From Halopseudomonas sabulinigri (lineage in GTDB: Bacteria; Pseudomonadota; Gammaproteobacteria; Pseudomonadales; Pseudomonadaceae), in the NCBI RefSeq assembly GCF_900105255.1, contig NZ_LT629763.1, forward strand, positions 3,966,104-4,030,103: a DNA stretch of 64,000 nt, given 5' to 3'. Shown in pieces: positions 9,397 through 18,171 of this stretch (positions within the stretch are counted from its first letter, which is position 1; every line of letters begins with the position of its first letter). The notes beneath the pieces are model-generated. The model was not told the origin of the DNA. It saw only the letters and a list, made by a program, of their open reading frames with translations, and did no database searches. The translations under genes and the position numbers were made by a program.

Positions 9397-10563
9397 ATGT
9401 ACAAGAACAAGATTGCCTGCACCCTGCTGACCCCCATCGCGCTGGCCTTGCTCAGCACCCCGGCCGCGGCCGCGATTACCCTATACGACGAAGACGGCAC
9501 CACCTTTTCTGCCGACGGCTATGTCAACGCCTTTTACGTGCAGACCGACACCGACAACATCAACGACGATCTGGACCGCGATCAGGCGCGGGTAAAGATG
9601 GGCTTTCTGCCCAACTACATCGGCTTCAACATGGGCAAACAGGTTGGCGACCTGACCCTGGGTGCGCGCTCCTCGTTCTGGGTCACCATCAACGACAGTG
9701 AAACCAATGGCACTTCCAGCGCCATTGACGTGCGCCAGTTCTACGGCACCATCGCCGGCGACTGGGGTGAAGTGTTGGTGGGCAAGGACTTTGGCCTGTT
9801 CTCGCGCTCCAACATCTTGCTCGATGAGATGCTTGCCGGTTATGGCCAGGTCAGCGACACCCTGGGCCTGGTGGATGGTGGTGGCGTGTCCTTCGGCAAC
9901 ATTGGCAGCGGCTACCCGTACCCGTTCCCCACCGCACAGATTACCTACCGTTCTCCATTAATGGGTGGCCTGCGCATTGCTGCCGGCATCATGGACCCGG
10001 TGGACACCACCGATGATTCTGCGGTCGGCAAGAACTACCAGGATGCGCCGCGCTTCGAAACCGAGATCACCTACCAGTTCGATCTCGCCGGTGCCGAGAT
10101 CTACAGCTGGATCAACGGCGGCTACCAGACTTCGGAAAACACCGACGACAGCGTCGACGATGTGACCTCGCAGGGGATTGGTTACGGCGTGCAGGCAAAG
10201 ATGGGCGCCGCCTCGCTGGTGGCCTCTGGTTTTGATGCCGAGGGCATCAACCCGTTCTTTACCAACAACGCCGGTGAAGCTGTGCTGCGGGAGATCGACA
10301 GCACCGGCTACCTGCTGCAGGGTTCCTACACCTTCGGTGGCAAGACGCGTCTGGCGCTGTCATACGGCAAGACCGAGGACGACGGCAACGGCATCGGCGT
10401 GGCAGCAGACTACGAGACCCGCGCGGTGGGCCTGTTCCATAGCATCAATGACAACCTGACGCTGGTGGCCGAGTACAACCAGTACGAGATCGACGATCGC
10501 ACCAATAGCCAGAAAATCGAAGAAACCGACACCGTGGCGCTCGGTGTGGTGCTGAACTGGTAA
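9397..10563 (+). CDS. Outer-membrane general porin
   Basis: A 388-residue Gram-negative porin. It has a signal peptide (about residues 1-25, ending AAAA), a first strand FSADGYVNAFYVQ, alternating amphipathic strands throughout, a PFPTAQITYRSP segment typical of trimeric porins, and a C-terminal aromatic (VVLNW) required for barrel insertion. The ATG at 9397 has GGAG upstream; the longer frame to 9079 is only an extension over the pqqF tail. It is flanked by a strong terminator and stands as its own unit. Its place among PQQ genes suggests, but does not prove, a role in alcohol or other small-substrate entry. Confidence 0.9.
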   Translation: MYKNKIACTLLTPIALALLSTPAAAAITLYDEDGTTFSADGYVNAFYVQTDTDNINDDLDRDQARVKMGFLPNYIGFNMGKQVGDLTLGARSSFWVTINDSETNGTSSAIDVRQFYGTIAGDWGEVLVGKDFGLFSRSNILLDEMLAGYGQVSDTLGLVDGGGVSFGNIGSGYPYPFPTAQITYRSPLMGGLRIAAGIMDPVDTTDDSAVGKNYQDAPRFETEITYQFDLAGAEIYSWINGGYQTSENTDDSVDDVTSQGIGYGVQAKMGAASLVASGFDAEGINPFFTNNAGEAVLREIDSTGYLLQGSYTFGGKTRLALSYGKTEDDGNGIGVAADYETRAVGLFHSINDNLTLVAEYNQYEIDDRTNSQKIEETDTVALGVVLNW

Positions 10564-10578
10564 GCCGGCGTCTTCGCT

Positions 10579-10614
10579 AAAAAGCCCCGCCAAGCGCACC
10601 GGCGGGGCTTTTTT
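10579..10614 (+). terminator. Rho-independent terminator after porin
   Basis: A stem AAAGCCCCGCC/GGCGGGGCTTT with a 9-nt loop and a T-run begins 16 nt past the porin stop. Confidence 0.93.
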
Positions 10615-10681
10615 GTGCAGCCAATATCCGCCTCTGTTTCTCGCTTCACAACTGATCCGCTAGTGCCCAAGGCTTACCAAA

Positions 10682-10699
10682 CCAGTACTCAAGTAGCAT
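10682..10699 (+). promoter_or_regulatory. Shared promoter motif upstream of nosP
   Basis: CCAGTACTCAAGTAGCAT lies 35 nt before the nosP start. It matches the motif CCGGTACYAARGTAGTA found upstream of erbR (24903) and in the PQQ ABC operon/28837 promoter (28762). It is inferred to be a binding site for one of the LuxR-type regulators of this locus. Confidence 0.5.
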
Positions 10700-10734
10700 A
10701 GGGTCTGCCGCGGGGGCTTTCTAGAATCGGTTGT

Positions 10735-11925
10735 ATGACCCCTTATTCCGACTTTGAACCAGGCCCTGCAGCATTCGACCGGCAACCACTCGGCGACTGC
10801 TTTCGCACCGCCATGTCCAACGCCAGCGACCCCGACGCGGCAGCGCAGGATCTGGCGCGCCAACTGTTGCACCCGCACCTGGGCTTTGTGCTGTTTTTCT
10901 GCTCCGCCGAGTACTCGCTGGCAGAACTGGCCACCTCGTTGGAGCAGCACTTTGGCGGCGTCACCCTGTTAGGCTGCACCAGCGCTGGCGAGATCAGCAG
11001 CGCCGGTTACGGCCGTGGCTGCATCAGCGCCGTGGGCTTTGATCTGCGTGCCTTTGCCGTGGACTGCACGCTGATCCATGCACTCGACAGCTTCACCCTG
11101 GTTGAGGCCCAGCAGGCGGTTGAGCGTATGCTGGGCCACTGCCGTCAGGTCAATCTGGCGCCGGTAAAGGACCATACCTTTGCCCTGACGCTGCTCGACG
11201 GCCTATCGAGCCGCGAAGAGGTGGTGCTCAATACCCTCAGCGCTGCGCTCGGCAGCATCCCGCACTTTGGCGGCTCCGCCGGCGACGACAATCACCTGAG
11301 CCATACCCACGTTTACTATCAGGGGCAATTCTTTACCGGTGCAGCGGTGGTGGTGATGGTCAATACCTGGCTGGATTTCGAGGTATTTACCACCCACCAC
11401 TTGCAGCCTTCTCATACCAAGCTGGTGGTCACTGCCGCTGACAGCGCCAGCCGCACGGTGCTGGAGCTGAACGCCGAACCCGCCGCCGAAGAGTACGCGC
11501 GCCTGGTGGGTGTGCCGCTGGAGCAGCTCAAGCTCGCCACCTTTGCGCTGAATGCCCTGGCGGTGCGTATTCGGGATCAGTTTTATGTGCGCTCGATCCA
11601 GCGGGTAAACGACGACCACAGCCTGACCTTTTACTGCGCGGTAGACACCGGCATCGTGCTCACCGCCATGCAGCCGGGCGAGCTGTTGCCCAATCTGGAC
11701 GCGACCTTCGGGCAGCTGCGCGAGCGCCTTGGCGAACCGGTGCTGATCCTCGGTTGTGACTGCTTTCTGCGCCGTATGGAGGCCGAGCTGCGCGGTGAGG
11801 ATCGGCTGATGTCGGACTTTCTCGCGGCCAACCGGGTAATCGGCTTCAATACCTACGGCGAGCAGTTCAACGGCATGCACATCAACCAGACCTTCACCGG
11901 GGTGGTGTTTGCCTTCCCGCGCTGA
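10735..11925 (+). CDS. nosP: FIST-domain sensor protein, NosP-like
   Basis: A 396-residue soluble protein with FIST N domain (about 45-235, including FFCSAEY, LLGCTSAGEIS, FGGSAGDDN) and FIST C domain (about 240-380, ending NGMHINQTFTGVVFAFP). In P. aeruginosa a FIST protein encoded directly before a hybrid kinase is NosP, a heme-containing nitric-oxide sensor that controls the NahK kinase. The same order is present here with the stop overlapping the kinase start. Heme binding cannot be confirmed from the sequence. The start at 10735 is the first ATG and gives full FIST N coverage. Confidence 0.85.
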   Translation: MTPYSDFEPGPAAFDRQPLGDCFRTAMSNASDPDAAAQDLARQLLHPHLGFVLFFCSAEYSLAELATSLEQHFGGVTLLGCTSAGEISSAGYGRGCISAVGFDLRAFAVDCTLIHALDSFTLVEAQQAVERMLGHCRQVNLAPVKDHTFALTLLDGLSSREEVVLNTLSAALGSIPHFGGSAGDDNHLSHTHVYYQGQFFTGAAVVVMVNTWLDFEVFTTHHLQPSHTKLVVTAADSASRTVLELNAEPAAEEYARLVGVPLEQLKLATFALNALAVRIRDQFYVRSIQRVNDDHSLTFYCAVDTGIVLTAMQPGELLPNLDATFGQLRERLGEPVLILGCDCFLRRMEAELRGEDRLMSDFLAANRVIGFNTYGEQFNGMHINQTFTGVVFAFPR

Positions 11926-14533
11926 GTGGCAGGCAGACAGCAAGCTGTTGGCCGAGCTGCAGGCGCTGCGCGCCGAGAACAACAAGTTGCTGCGCATCAA
12001 CGCGGCGCTGATCGAGCGGGTCGAATCCAGCTCCAGCCAGCGCACCGAAAGCTACGCAGCGTTTCAGCACTCGGTAGAACTGGCCGAGCAAGTGCGTGAA
12101 CGCACCCAGGCGTTGAATGACACCATGGCTGAACTGCAGGCCAGCAATCGCTTGTTGAGCGACGCCAGAGCCCGTGCAGAGAAGGCGCACCATTACCTGA
12201 TTGATGCCATTGAAAGTGTTTCCGACGCCTTTGTGTTGTTTGATGAAAACAAGCGCATCGTGCTGTTCAACAGCCGCTTTGCCGCGTTCTGGCAGGGCAC
12301 TGGCGTGCGGGTGACGGAGGGCACCACGCTGGGCGAAACCAAACGTATGGCGCTGGCCACCGGGCTGATCGTCGAGACCGATTCCGCCGATGGTCACCTG
12401 TTGCACCAGTTGCGCGACCAGCGCTGGATGCAGGTCAGCGAGCGACCCACCCGCGAGGGCGGGCTGGTGATCATGTACACCGATATCACCGATCTGAAGC
12501 AATCAGAAAAGGCGCGGCGTGAAAAAGCCCTGGAGCAGAAAACCCGCCTGCTGCAGCGCACCGTCGACAGCCTGTCGCAGGGTGTGGCGGTGGTCAACGG
12601 CGAGGGCGCGCTGGAAGTCTGGAACGGGCGCTTTCTGGAGCTGGCCGGCCTGGCGCCAATTGCCGCGCACCGGCCGTTTACCGAGGTGATGGAAGACAGC
12701 GAGCTGGCACTGTTCACGCCGCACAGCCGCAATGAGCACGGCGCGCCACAGCTGACCTGCGAGCAGCAGCTGTCCAACGGCCGGGTGCTGGAAATCCGTA
12801 CCCACCCCATGCCCACGGGCGGCTTCGTCAACACCTTCACCGATATCACCGAGCGTGAACTCTATGCCCGCGCCCTGCAGGAAAGTGAGCGCTGGGTGAG
12901 GCTGATCACCGACCACGTGCCGGCCTTGATCGCCTACGTGGGCGAGGACCTGACTTACCAGTTCACCAACAAGGTCTATGAAGACTGGTACGGCTGGGGC
13001 CATGGCGAAATTCTTGGCCAGAGCCTGCACCGGGTGCACAGTGCCGAGCAGTTCAGTCGGCTGGAACCCTATATCGCGCGGGCCTTTCGCGGTGAAAGCG
13101 TCAGCTTCGAGTTTGCCGAAGCCAATCTGGAGGGCAAGCAGCGTTACCTGCTGCGCTCCTATGTCCCCAACCGTGATGCTAGCGGCGCGGTGGTCGGCAT
13201 CTTCGTACTGATCCGCGATATTACCGAGCGGCGGCGCACCTCCGAGGCACTGCATCAGGCCTATCAGCACCTGGAGCAGCGCGTGCGCGAACGCACCCAG
13301 GAGCTGACCGAAGTGAACGGCCAGATGCGTCAGGAGATCAGCGAACGGGCCCAGGCCGAAGCACGCCTGCGTGAAGCCAAGCGCGAGGCCGAGCAGGCCA
13401 ACCTGTCAAAAACCAAATTTCTTGCCGCCGTCAGCCACGATCTGTTGCAGCCACTGAATGCAGCGCGGCTGTTTACCGGCGCGCTGCTGGAGCAAACCGT
13501 GGCGCAAAGCACCGGCGCGCTGGTACGCCAGGTCAGCCACTCGCTGGAAGATGTAGAGAACCTGCTGGGCACCCTGGTGGACATCTCCAAGCTGGACGCC
13601 GGGGTGATCAAGCCTGACATCAGCGCCTTCAACCTGGGCGACCTGCTGGATAATCTTGGTAATGAATACGCGCAACTGGCCGCCAGCGAAGGTCTGCAAC
13701 TGAGCTTTGTACCCTGCCACGCGGTGGTGCGCAGCGACGCCCAGTTGCTGGTACGCATTCTGCGCAACTTTCTCACCAATGCCATTCGCTATACCGGCAG
13801 CGGCCGCATCCTGCTGGGTTGCCGGCGCCACGCCCATGGTCTGCGTATCGAAGTATGGGACACCGGCATGGGCATCCCGGAAGACAAGCTGCAGGAGATC
13901 TTCCAGGAGTTCAAACGCGTTAACCCCAGCGCCAATACCCGTGACCGAGGGCTGGGGTTGGGGCTGGCCATCGTCGACAAGATTGCCCGCATGCTGGGGC
14001 ATCGCATTCGCGTGCGCTCGGTCGAAGGGCGCGGTTCGGTGTTCAGCGTCGATGTACCCTTTGGCCGCCTGCAGCCGACCGTGGTGCAGGACGAACCGGT
14101 CACCGCGCGCATCGGCGAGCGGCTGCCGGGCGCCACCGTCTGGGTGCTGGATAACGACGCAGCCATCTGCGCCGGCATGCGCACCCTGCTGGAAGGCTGG
14201 GGTTGCCGGGTGATCACCGCGCTATCGGAAGAAGACCTGGCCAGCCAGGTCGACAACTTCCATGCTCCGGCTGACCTGCTGATTGCCGATTACCACCTGG
14301 ATAACGACGTCAACGGGGTGGATGTGGTCGAACGCATCAATGCGCGGCGCGGGCAGCCGCTGCCGGTGCTGCTGATTACCGCCAATTACAGCAACGCACT
14401 GAAGTTGCAGGTGCGGGAGCTGGGCTACGTGATGCTGCACAAGCCGGTCAAGCCAATGAAATTGAAGACAGCGATGAGCCATTTATTGGCGGTAGAACGC
14501 TATGAAAGCCTGCCGTCCCTACCAAGAGGCTAG
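11909..14533 (+). CDS. nahK: Hybrid sensor histidine kinase NahK (ErcS'-like)
   Basis: An 874-residue cytoplasmic hybrid kinase with no membrane segment. It has an N-terminal coiled coil (about 10-85), three PAS domains (about 90-200, 210-315, 325-440), a coiled-coil linker, HisKA with H510 in SHDLLQPLNA, HATPase with GLGLGLAIV, and a C-terminal receiver with D794 in LIADYHLDND. It matches P. aeruginosa PA1976, which feeds the Gac/Rsm network through HptB and responds to NosP. A TTG start at 11909 overlaps nosP by 17 nt; the first in-frame ATG is about 70 codons later and would remove the coiled coil. The output is phosphotransfer, because there is no DNA-binding domain. Confidence 0.87.
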   Translation: MPSRAEWQADSKLLAELQALRAENNKLLRINAALIERVESSSSQRTESYAAFQHSVELAEQVRERTQALNDTMAELQASNRLLSDARARAEKAHHYLIDAIESVSDAFVLFDENKRIVLFNSRFAAFWQGTGVRVTEGTTLGETKRMALATGLIVETDSADGHLLHQLRDQRWMQVSERPTREGGLVIMYTDITDLKQSEKARREKALEQKTRLLQRTVDSLSQGVAVVNGEGALEVWNGRFLELAGLAPIAAHRPFTEVMEDSELALFTPHSRNEHGAPQLTCEQQLSNGRVLEIRTHPMPTGGFVNTFTDITERELYARALQESERWVRLITDHVPALIAYVGEDLTYQFTNKVYEDWYGWGHGEILGQSLHRVHSAEQFSRLEPYIARAFRGESVSFEFAEANLEGKQRYLLRSYVPNRDASGAVVGIFVLIRDITERRRTSEALHQAYQHLEQRVRERTQELTEVNGQMRQEISERAQAEARLREAKREAEQANLSKTKFLAAVSHDLLQPLNAARLFTGALLEQTVAQSTGALVRQVSHSLEDVENLLGTLVDISKLDAGVIKPDISAFNLGDLLDNLGNEYAQLAASEGLQLSFVPCHAVVRSDAQLLVRILRNFLTNAIRYTGSGRILLGCRRHAHGLRIEVWDTGMGIPEDKLQEIFQEFKRVNPSANTRDRGLGLGLAIVDKIARMLGHRIRVRSVEGRGSVFSVDVPFGRLQPTVVQDEPVTARIGERLPGATVWVLDNDAAICAGMRTLLEGWGCRVITALSEEDLASQVDNFHAPADLLIADYHLDNDVNGVDVVERINARRGQPLPVLLITANYSNALKLQVRELGYVMLHKPVKPMKLKTAMSHLLAVERYESLPSLPRG

Positions 14534-14641
14534 GCGGTAAGCGCGTCACAGTGCTTGGTCATAGCCGGTTATCTTATCGCTGCAATGCTGAACACCTTGT
14601 CACCTTGTCACCTTGCTGTCTTGCCGCTCGCGCAGGGTTCA

Positions 14642-15364
14642 TTACCAACCCAGCGCCGCCTTCAGGAGCACTACCGCCAGCGGCAGCAAGACGGCAGTCA
14701 TGGCCCCCAAAGCGCCCATGGCCAAGGCCGCGAAGGCGCCACATTCATCGCCTTCCTCCAGGGCCTTGGCGGTTCCCACCGCATGGGCGTTCATGCCGTA
14801 GGCCATACCGCGTGCGGCGGGGTGCTGCACGCCACAGAGATTCAACAAGGGCGGCAGCAGGGCAGTGCCTGCCACGCCCGTGAGCATCACCAGTACCGCA
14901 GCCAAGGCGGCGATGCCACCAAGTTGTTCCGCCAGCGGCATCGCGATAGGCATGGTTACCGACTTGGTCGACAGCGTCATCAGCACGGGCAGGTCGGCAC
15001 CCAGCCAGTGCGCGAAAAGTAGCGTCAGTGCGACGATGGCGAACCCGCCCACCAGTAATGTAAGGAACACCGGCCATAGCGCCTGCCGGATTCGCTGCAC
15101 GTTGCGATAGAGCGGCACCGCCAGGGCAACGGTCGCCGGGCCCAAGAGCCAGGAAATGGGCAGCACAGCTTCGCGATAGGCTTGATAATCCAGCCCCAGC
15201 AACCGAATAGCGCCAATAATTATCAGCATGGTCACCAGCACCGGCTGCAATACCAGCCAGCCGCTGCGGCGGTACAACCAGATGGCACACAGAAACGCCG
15301 CGAGCGTCAGCGCGATCGCGGTGACCGGCGAGTGTATGACCTGCAGCAGCGGATCAGGCATCAT
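14642..15364 (-). CDS. lrgB: LrgB/CidB-family membrane protein
   Basis: A 240-residue polytopic inner-membrane protein of the LrgB family, with the characteristic segments TLSTKSVTMPIAMPLAE and YGMNAHAVGTAKALEE. LrgB acts with LrgA in modulating murein hydrolase export or metabolite (pyruvate-type) transport; the exact substrate here is unknown. The start at 15364 overlaps the lrgA stop by 4 nt (ATGA), indicating translational coupling. A longer frame to 15415 lies wholly over lrgA and was not used. Confidence 0.9.
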   Translation of the reverse strand: MMPDPLLQVIHSPVTAIALTLAAFLCAIWLYRRSGWLVLQPVLVTMLIIIGAIRLLGLDYQAYREAVLPISWLLGPATVALAVPLYRNVQRIRQALWPVFLTLLVGGFAIVALTLLFAHWLGADLPVLMTLSTKSVTMPIAMPLAEQLGGIAALAAVLVMLTGVAGTALLPPLLNLCGVQHPAARGMAYGMNAHAVGTAKALEEGDECGAFAALAMGALGAMTAVLLPLAVVLLKAALGW

Positions 15365-15702
15365 CGCTTGTCGCCGATCAGCCGTTGCATCAGCCAGCCG
15401 CACAGGGGAATGCACAGCAGCAACGACAATAACAGCGCACCGCTGATCGCGGGTAACTGTGCGAGCAGCACATCACCGCCCAACAGGATGCCGGTGGCGG
15501 GCACCGCCAGTAGCAGCGGCAAATACTGGAACAGCACAGCGCTGATCTGCTCCAGGCACGCGGGAATGCGCCCCAGTATCAGTAGAAATACCAGCAGAAT
15601 TAACAGGCCGATCACCGGCCCTGGCAGCATTGGCAAGTACCACAGCTGCAGCAAGGCGCCAACAGCCTGCATCACCAGCAACAACAGCAACCCCTTGATC
15701 AC
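15361..15702 (-). CDS. lrgA: LrgA/CidA-family holin-like protein
   Basis: A 113-residue, very hydrophobic protein with four predicted membrane segments and the family signature YLPMLPGPVIGLLILL, ending in a basic tail (RLIGDKR). It is the holin-like partner of LrgB. Its start overlaps the stop of the DUF934 gene by 4 nt, so lrgAB are probably the distal end of the sulfite-reductase-like operon, an unusual grouping. Confidence 0.88.
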   Translation of the reverse strand: MIKGLLLLLVMQAVGALLQLWYLPMLPGPVIGLLILLVFLLILGRIPACLEQISAVLFQYLPLLLAVPATGILLGGDVLLAQLPAISGALLLSLLLCIPLCGWLMQRLIGDKR

Positions 15703-16214
15703 AAGCCACCTCGGCGCCGAAACAGCGGACGTGGCTCGATAGCCGAGCGCCCGTAGAGCACGCTCATGCCAGCCAGCCCCTTGAGGGCGTCGTCAGCCGA
15801 CTTGTCTTCACGCACCGCAAAGGCATCAAAACCGCACTGGCGCATATGGCTGAGCTGGTCGCGCAGCACGTCGCCCACGGCCCGCAATTCACCTTGCCAG
15901 CCCAACCGGGTACGCAGCAGGTAGGCCTGGCTGTAACCGCGACCATCACGAAAGGTAGGAAAGTGCACCGCGATCAACGGCAGCACGGCTAGATAGGGCG
16001 CCAGCTGTTCTGCTTCATCGTCCGGTTGCAGGCACACTGCATCTGCGCTGGGTTGCTCGCCCCGCAACACCGCCTCCGGTTGACGCCCCAGCCAGTCGCT
16101 GAGCGATAGAATCAGCGGCGCAGTCGGCACCTCGGGCGCAGTCAGCGCCAATATCCAGGGATCTGCGGTTGCCAGCTCGGCACCGTCGCTGCCCAGGCGT
16201 ATCAGGTTGTTCAT
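15699..16214 (-). CDS. DUF934 protein partner of sulfite/nitrite reductase (PA4129-like)
   Basis: A 171-residue protein of the DUF934 family, which is regularly encoded right after CysI-type hemoproteins. Conserved segments are LPLIAVHFPTFRDGRGYSQAYLLR and ELRAVGDVLRDQLSHMRQCGFDAF. It overlaps the end of the reductase gene by 4 nt. The function is undefined; an accessory or electron-delivery role for the reductase is usually assumed. It is the counterpart of PA4129 in the P. aeruginosa PA4129-PA4134 cluster. Confidence 0.83.
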   Translation of the reverse strand: MNNLIRLGSDGAELATADPWILALTAPEVPTAPLILSLSDWLGRQPEAVLRGEQPSADAVCLQPDDEAEQLAPYLAVLPLIAVHFPTFRDGRGYSQAYLLRTRLGWQGELRAVGDVLRDQLSHMRQCGFDAFAVREDKSADDALKGLAGMSVLYGRSAIEPRPLFRRRGGL

Positions 16215-17881
16215 GCGCGTACCTCCTCACGCTGGTAGACCCGCGCCTTGAACGGCTCCAGGCCAACCCGCGCGACGGTATCCACAAAGCGCTCGCTCTC
16301 GATGCGCTGTTCGCGATAGACGTCAGCCAGATGCGCAATTACATCCGGTACCTCGGCGGCGCTGAACGCCGGGCCAATCACCTTGCCCAAGGCGCTCTCT
16401 TTGCCCTGCGCGCCGCCAATGGTGAACTGATACCACTCGCTACCATTCTTATCGACGCCAAGAATGCCGATATTGCCAATATGGTGGTGCCCGCAGGCGT
16501 TCATGCAGCCGGAGATATTCAGGCTGATCTCGCCCAAATCCTGCAGCAGCGTCTGGTCGGCAAAGCGCTGCTGGATCGCCTGCGCCACTGGAATGGATTT
16601 GGCATTGGCCAGGGAGCAATAGTCGCCGCCGGGGCAGGCAATCACATCGGTCAGTAGCCCAATGTTGGCCGTCGCCAAGCCGGCTTCACAGGCCGCCTGC
16701 CAGAAGCGGTAAAGGTCGGCCTTGGCAATGTCCGGCAGCACCAGATTCTGCTCATGCGCCACGCGAATCTCACCAAAGCCGAAGCGCTCCGCCAGGTCGG
16801 CAACCTGCTCCATTTGTGTCGCAGTGACATCGCCGGGCGGCGTATCGCCACCGGGCTTGGTCGAGAGTGTGACGGACACATAGCCCGGTACCTTGTGGGC
16901 ATGGGTGTTGCGTTGCACCCATTGGGTGAACTGGGCATCCTGCGCCAGTGCAGTGCCATACCCGAGGTCAGTTGCCGGTTGCGGCAGATAGGCTGGTGGT
17001 AAAAAGTTGGCGGCAACGCGGCTGAACTCGGCCTCGGTCAGCTCCGCCGGGCCGTCCTTGATATGCAGCCACTCGGCAGCCACCTCACTGGCGAAGGCTT
17101 CAATCCCCAGCGCCTTGACCAGAATCTTGATACGCGCCTTGTACTTGTTGTCGCGTCGGCCATGCCGGTTGTACACCCGCAATATCGCCTCGACGCACGA
17201 CAGCAGATGGCGCCAGGGCAGCGCCCGGCGGATCGGCTGCGACAGAATAGGCGTACGCCCCAGGCCGCCGCCGACCATGACATCAAACAGCATCTCGCCG
17301 TTTGCATCGCGGTAAAGGTAAAGGCCGATGTCGTGCATCATCACCGCCGCGCGGTCTGCGCTGGCCGAGCACAGCGCAATCTTGAACTTGCGCGGCAGGT
17401 AGAGAAACTCCGGATTCACGGTCGACCACTGCCGCAGAATCTCCGCGAGCGGGCGCGGGTCGAGCACCTCATCGGCTGCCACACCAGCGAAGGCGTCGGT
17501 GCTGATGTTGCGCACGCAGTTGCCCGAGGTCTGAATGGCATGCATATCGACCTGCGCCAGGCGTTCGAGAATATCCGGTACCTGCTCCAGCTCAATCCAG
17601 TTGTACTGGATGTTCTGCCGGGTGGTGAAGTGGCCGTAGCCGCGGTCAAAGTCACGGGCGATGCTGGCCAGGCTGCGCAGCTGGTCTGCCGATAGCGTGC
17701 CGTAGGGGATCGCCACCCGCAGCATGTAGGCGTGGCGCTGCAAATACAGGCCGTTCTGCAGACGCAGCGGCAGAAACTCCTCTTCGCTGAGTTCGCCGCT
17801 CAGGCGCCGCGCAACCTGATCGCGAAACTGGGCTACGCGCTCGGTTACCAGGGCGCGGTCATATTCATCATAGTGGTACAT
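16211..17881 (-). CDS. cysI: Sulfite/nitrite reductase hemoprotein (CysI-type, PA4130-like)
   Basis: A 556-residue siroheme/4Fe-4S reductase of the CysI/NirA family. The cluster ligands are visible in CPGGDYCSLA and SGCMNACGHHHIGNIG (Cys-x5-Cys then Cys-x3-Cys). Two ferredoxin-like and two NiR/SiR repeats span the length. The ATG at 17881 has AGAGG seven bases upstream, and the in-frame extension to 17905 is not needed. The position beside CcoG, an MpaR-type regulator and orphan CcoN makes this the PA4130 paralogue (linked in P. aeruginosa to cyanide and nitrite stress) rather than the assimilation enzyme, but the substrate is not readable from sequence. Confidence 0.88.
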   Translation of the reverse strand: MYHYDEYDRALVTERVAQFRDQVARRLSGELSEEEFLPLRLQNGLYLQRHAYMLRVAIPYGTLSADQLRSLASIARDFDRGYGHFTTRQNIQYNWIELEQVPDILERLAQVDMHAIQTSGNCVRNISTDAFAGVAADEVLDPRPLAEILRQWSTVNPEFLYLPRKFKIALCSASADRAAVMMHDIGLYLYRDANGEMLFDVMVGGGLGRTPILSQPIRRALPWRHLLSCVEAILRVYNRHGRRDNKYKARIKILVKALGIEAFASEVAAEWLHIKDGPAELTEAEFSRVAANFLPPAYLPQPATDLGYGTALAQDAQFTQWVQRNTHAHKVPGYVSVTLSTKPGGDTPPGDVTATQMEQVADLAERFGFGEIRVAHEQNLVLPDIAKADLYRFWQAACEAGLATANIGLLTDVIACPGGDYCSLANAKSIPVAQAIQQRFADQTLLQDLGEISLNISGCMNACGHHHIGNIGILGVDKNGSEWYQFTIGGAQGKESALGKVIGPAFSAAEVPDVIAHLADVYREQRIESERFVDTVARVGLEPFKARVYQREEVRA

Positions 17882-18171
17882 GCAAACCTCTCGGCTGGGC
17901 TGCACGCAGCGCCAATAAGGCCAGGCAACGGGCAGCTCGGATCAGATCGCCACTATGCGCAGCCCGGCGGTTACCAACCAGACCCAGATCCAGACAAAAA
18001 AAGCGGATCAGATCGCGGCCTTGCAGGTGCCGGGCGCTGGCGCGTAGCAGTAGCAGGCCGCTCTGCGAGACGGCCAGTAACCCCATCTGATCTGCTTTTT
18101 TTAGTGCAACCTGAATCTGTTACCGAATCAGCTGGCCCCGCATCATGCCCCGTGCCTGATAACCAAGAGCC

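Noticed and set aside
17868..18086. 72-residue minus-strand frame upstream of cysI
   Set aside because: It overlaps the cysI start, lacks a ribosome site and resembles no protein. The region is better read as the cysI/ccoG divergent promoter with GATCAGAT repeats.
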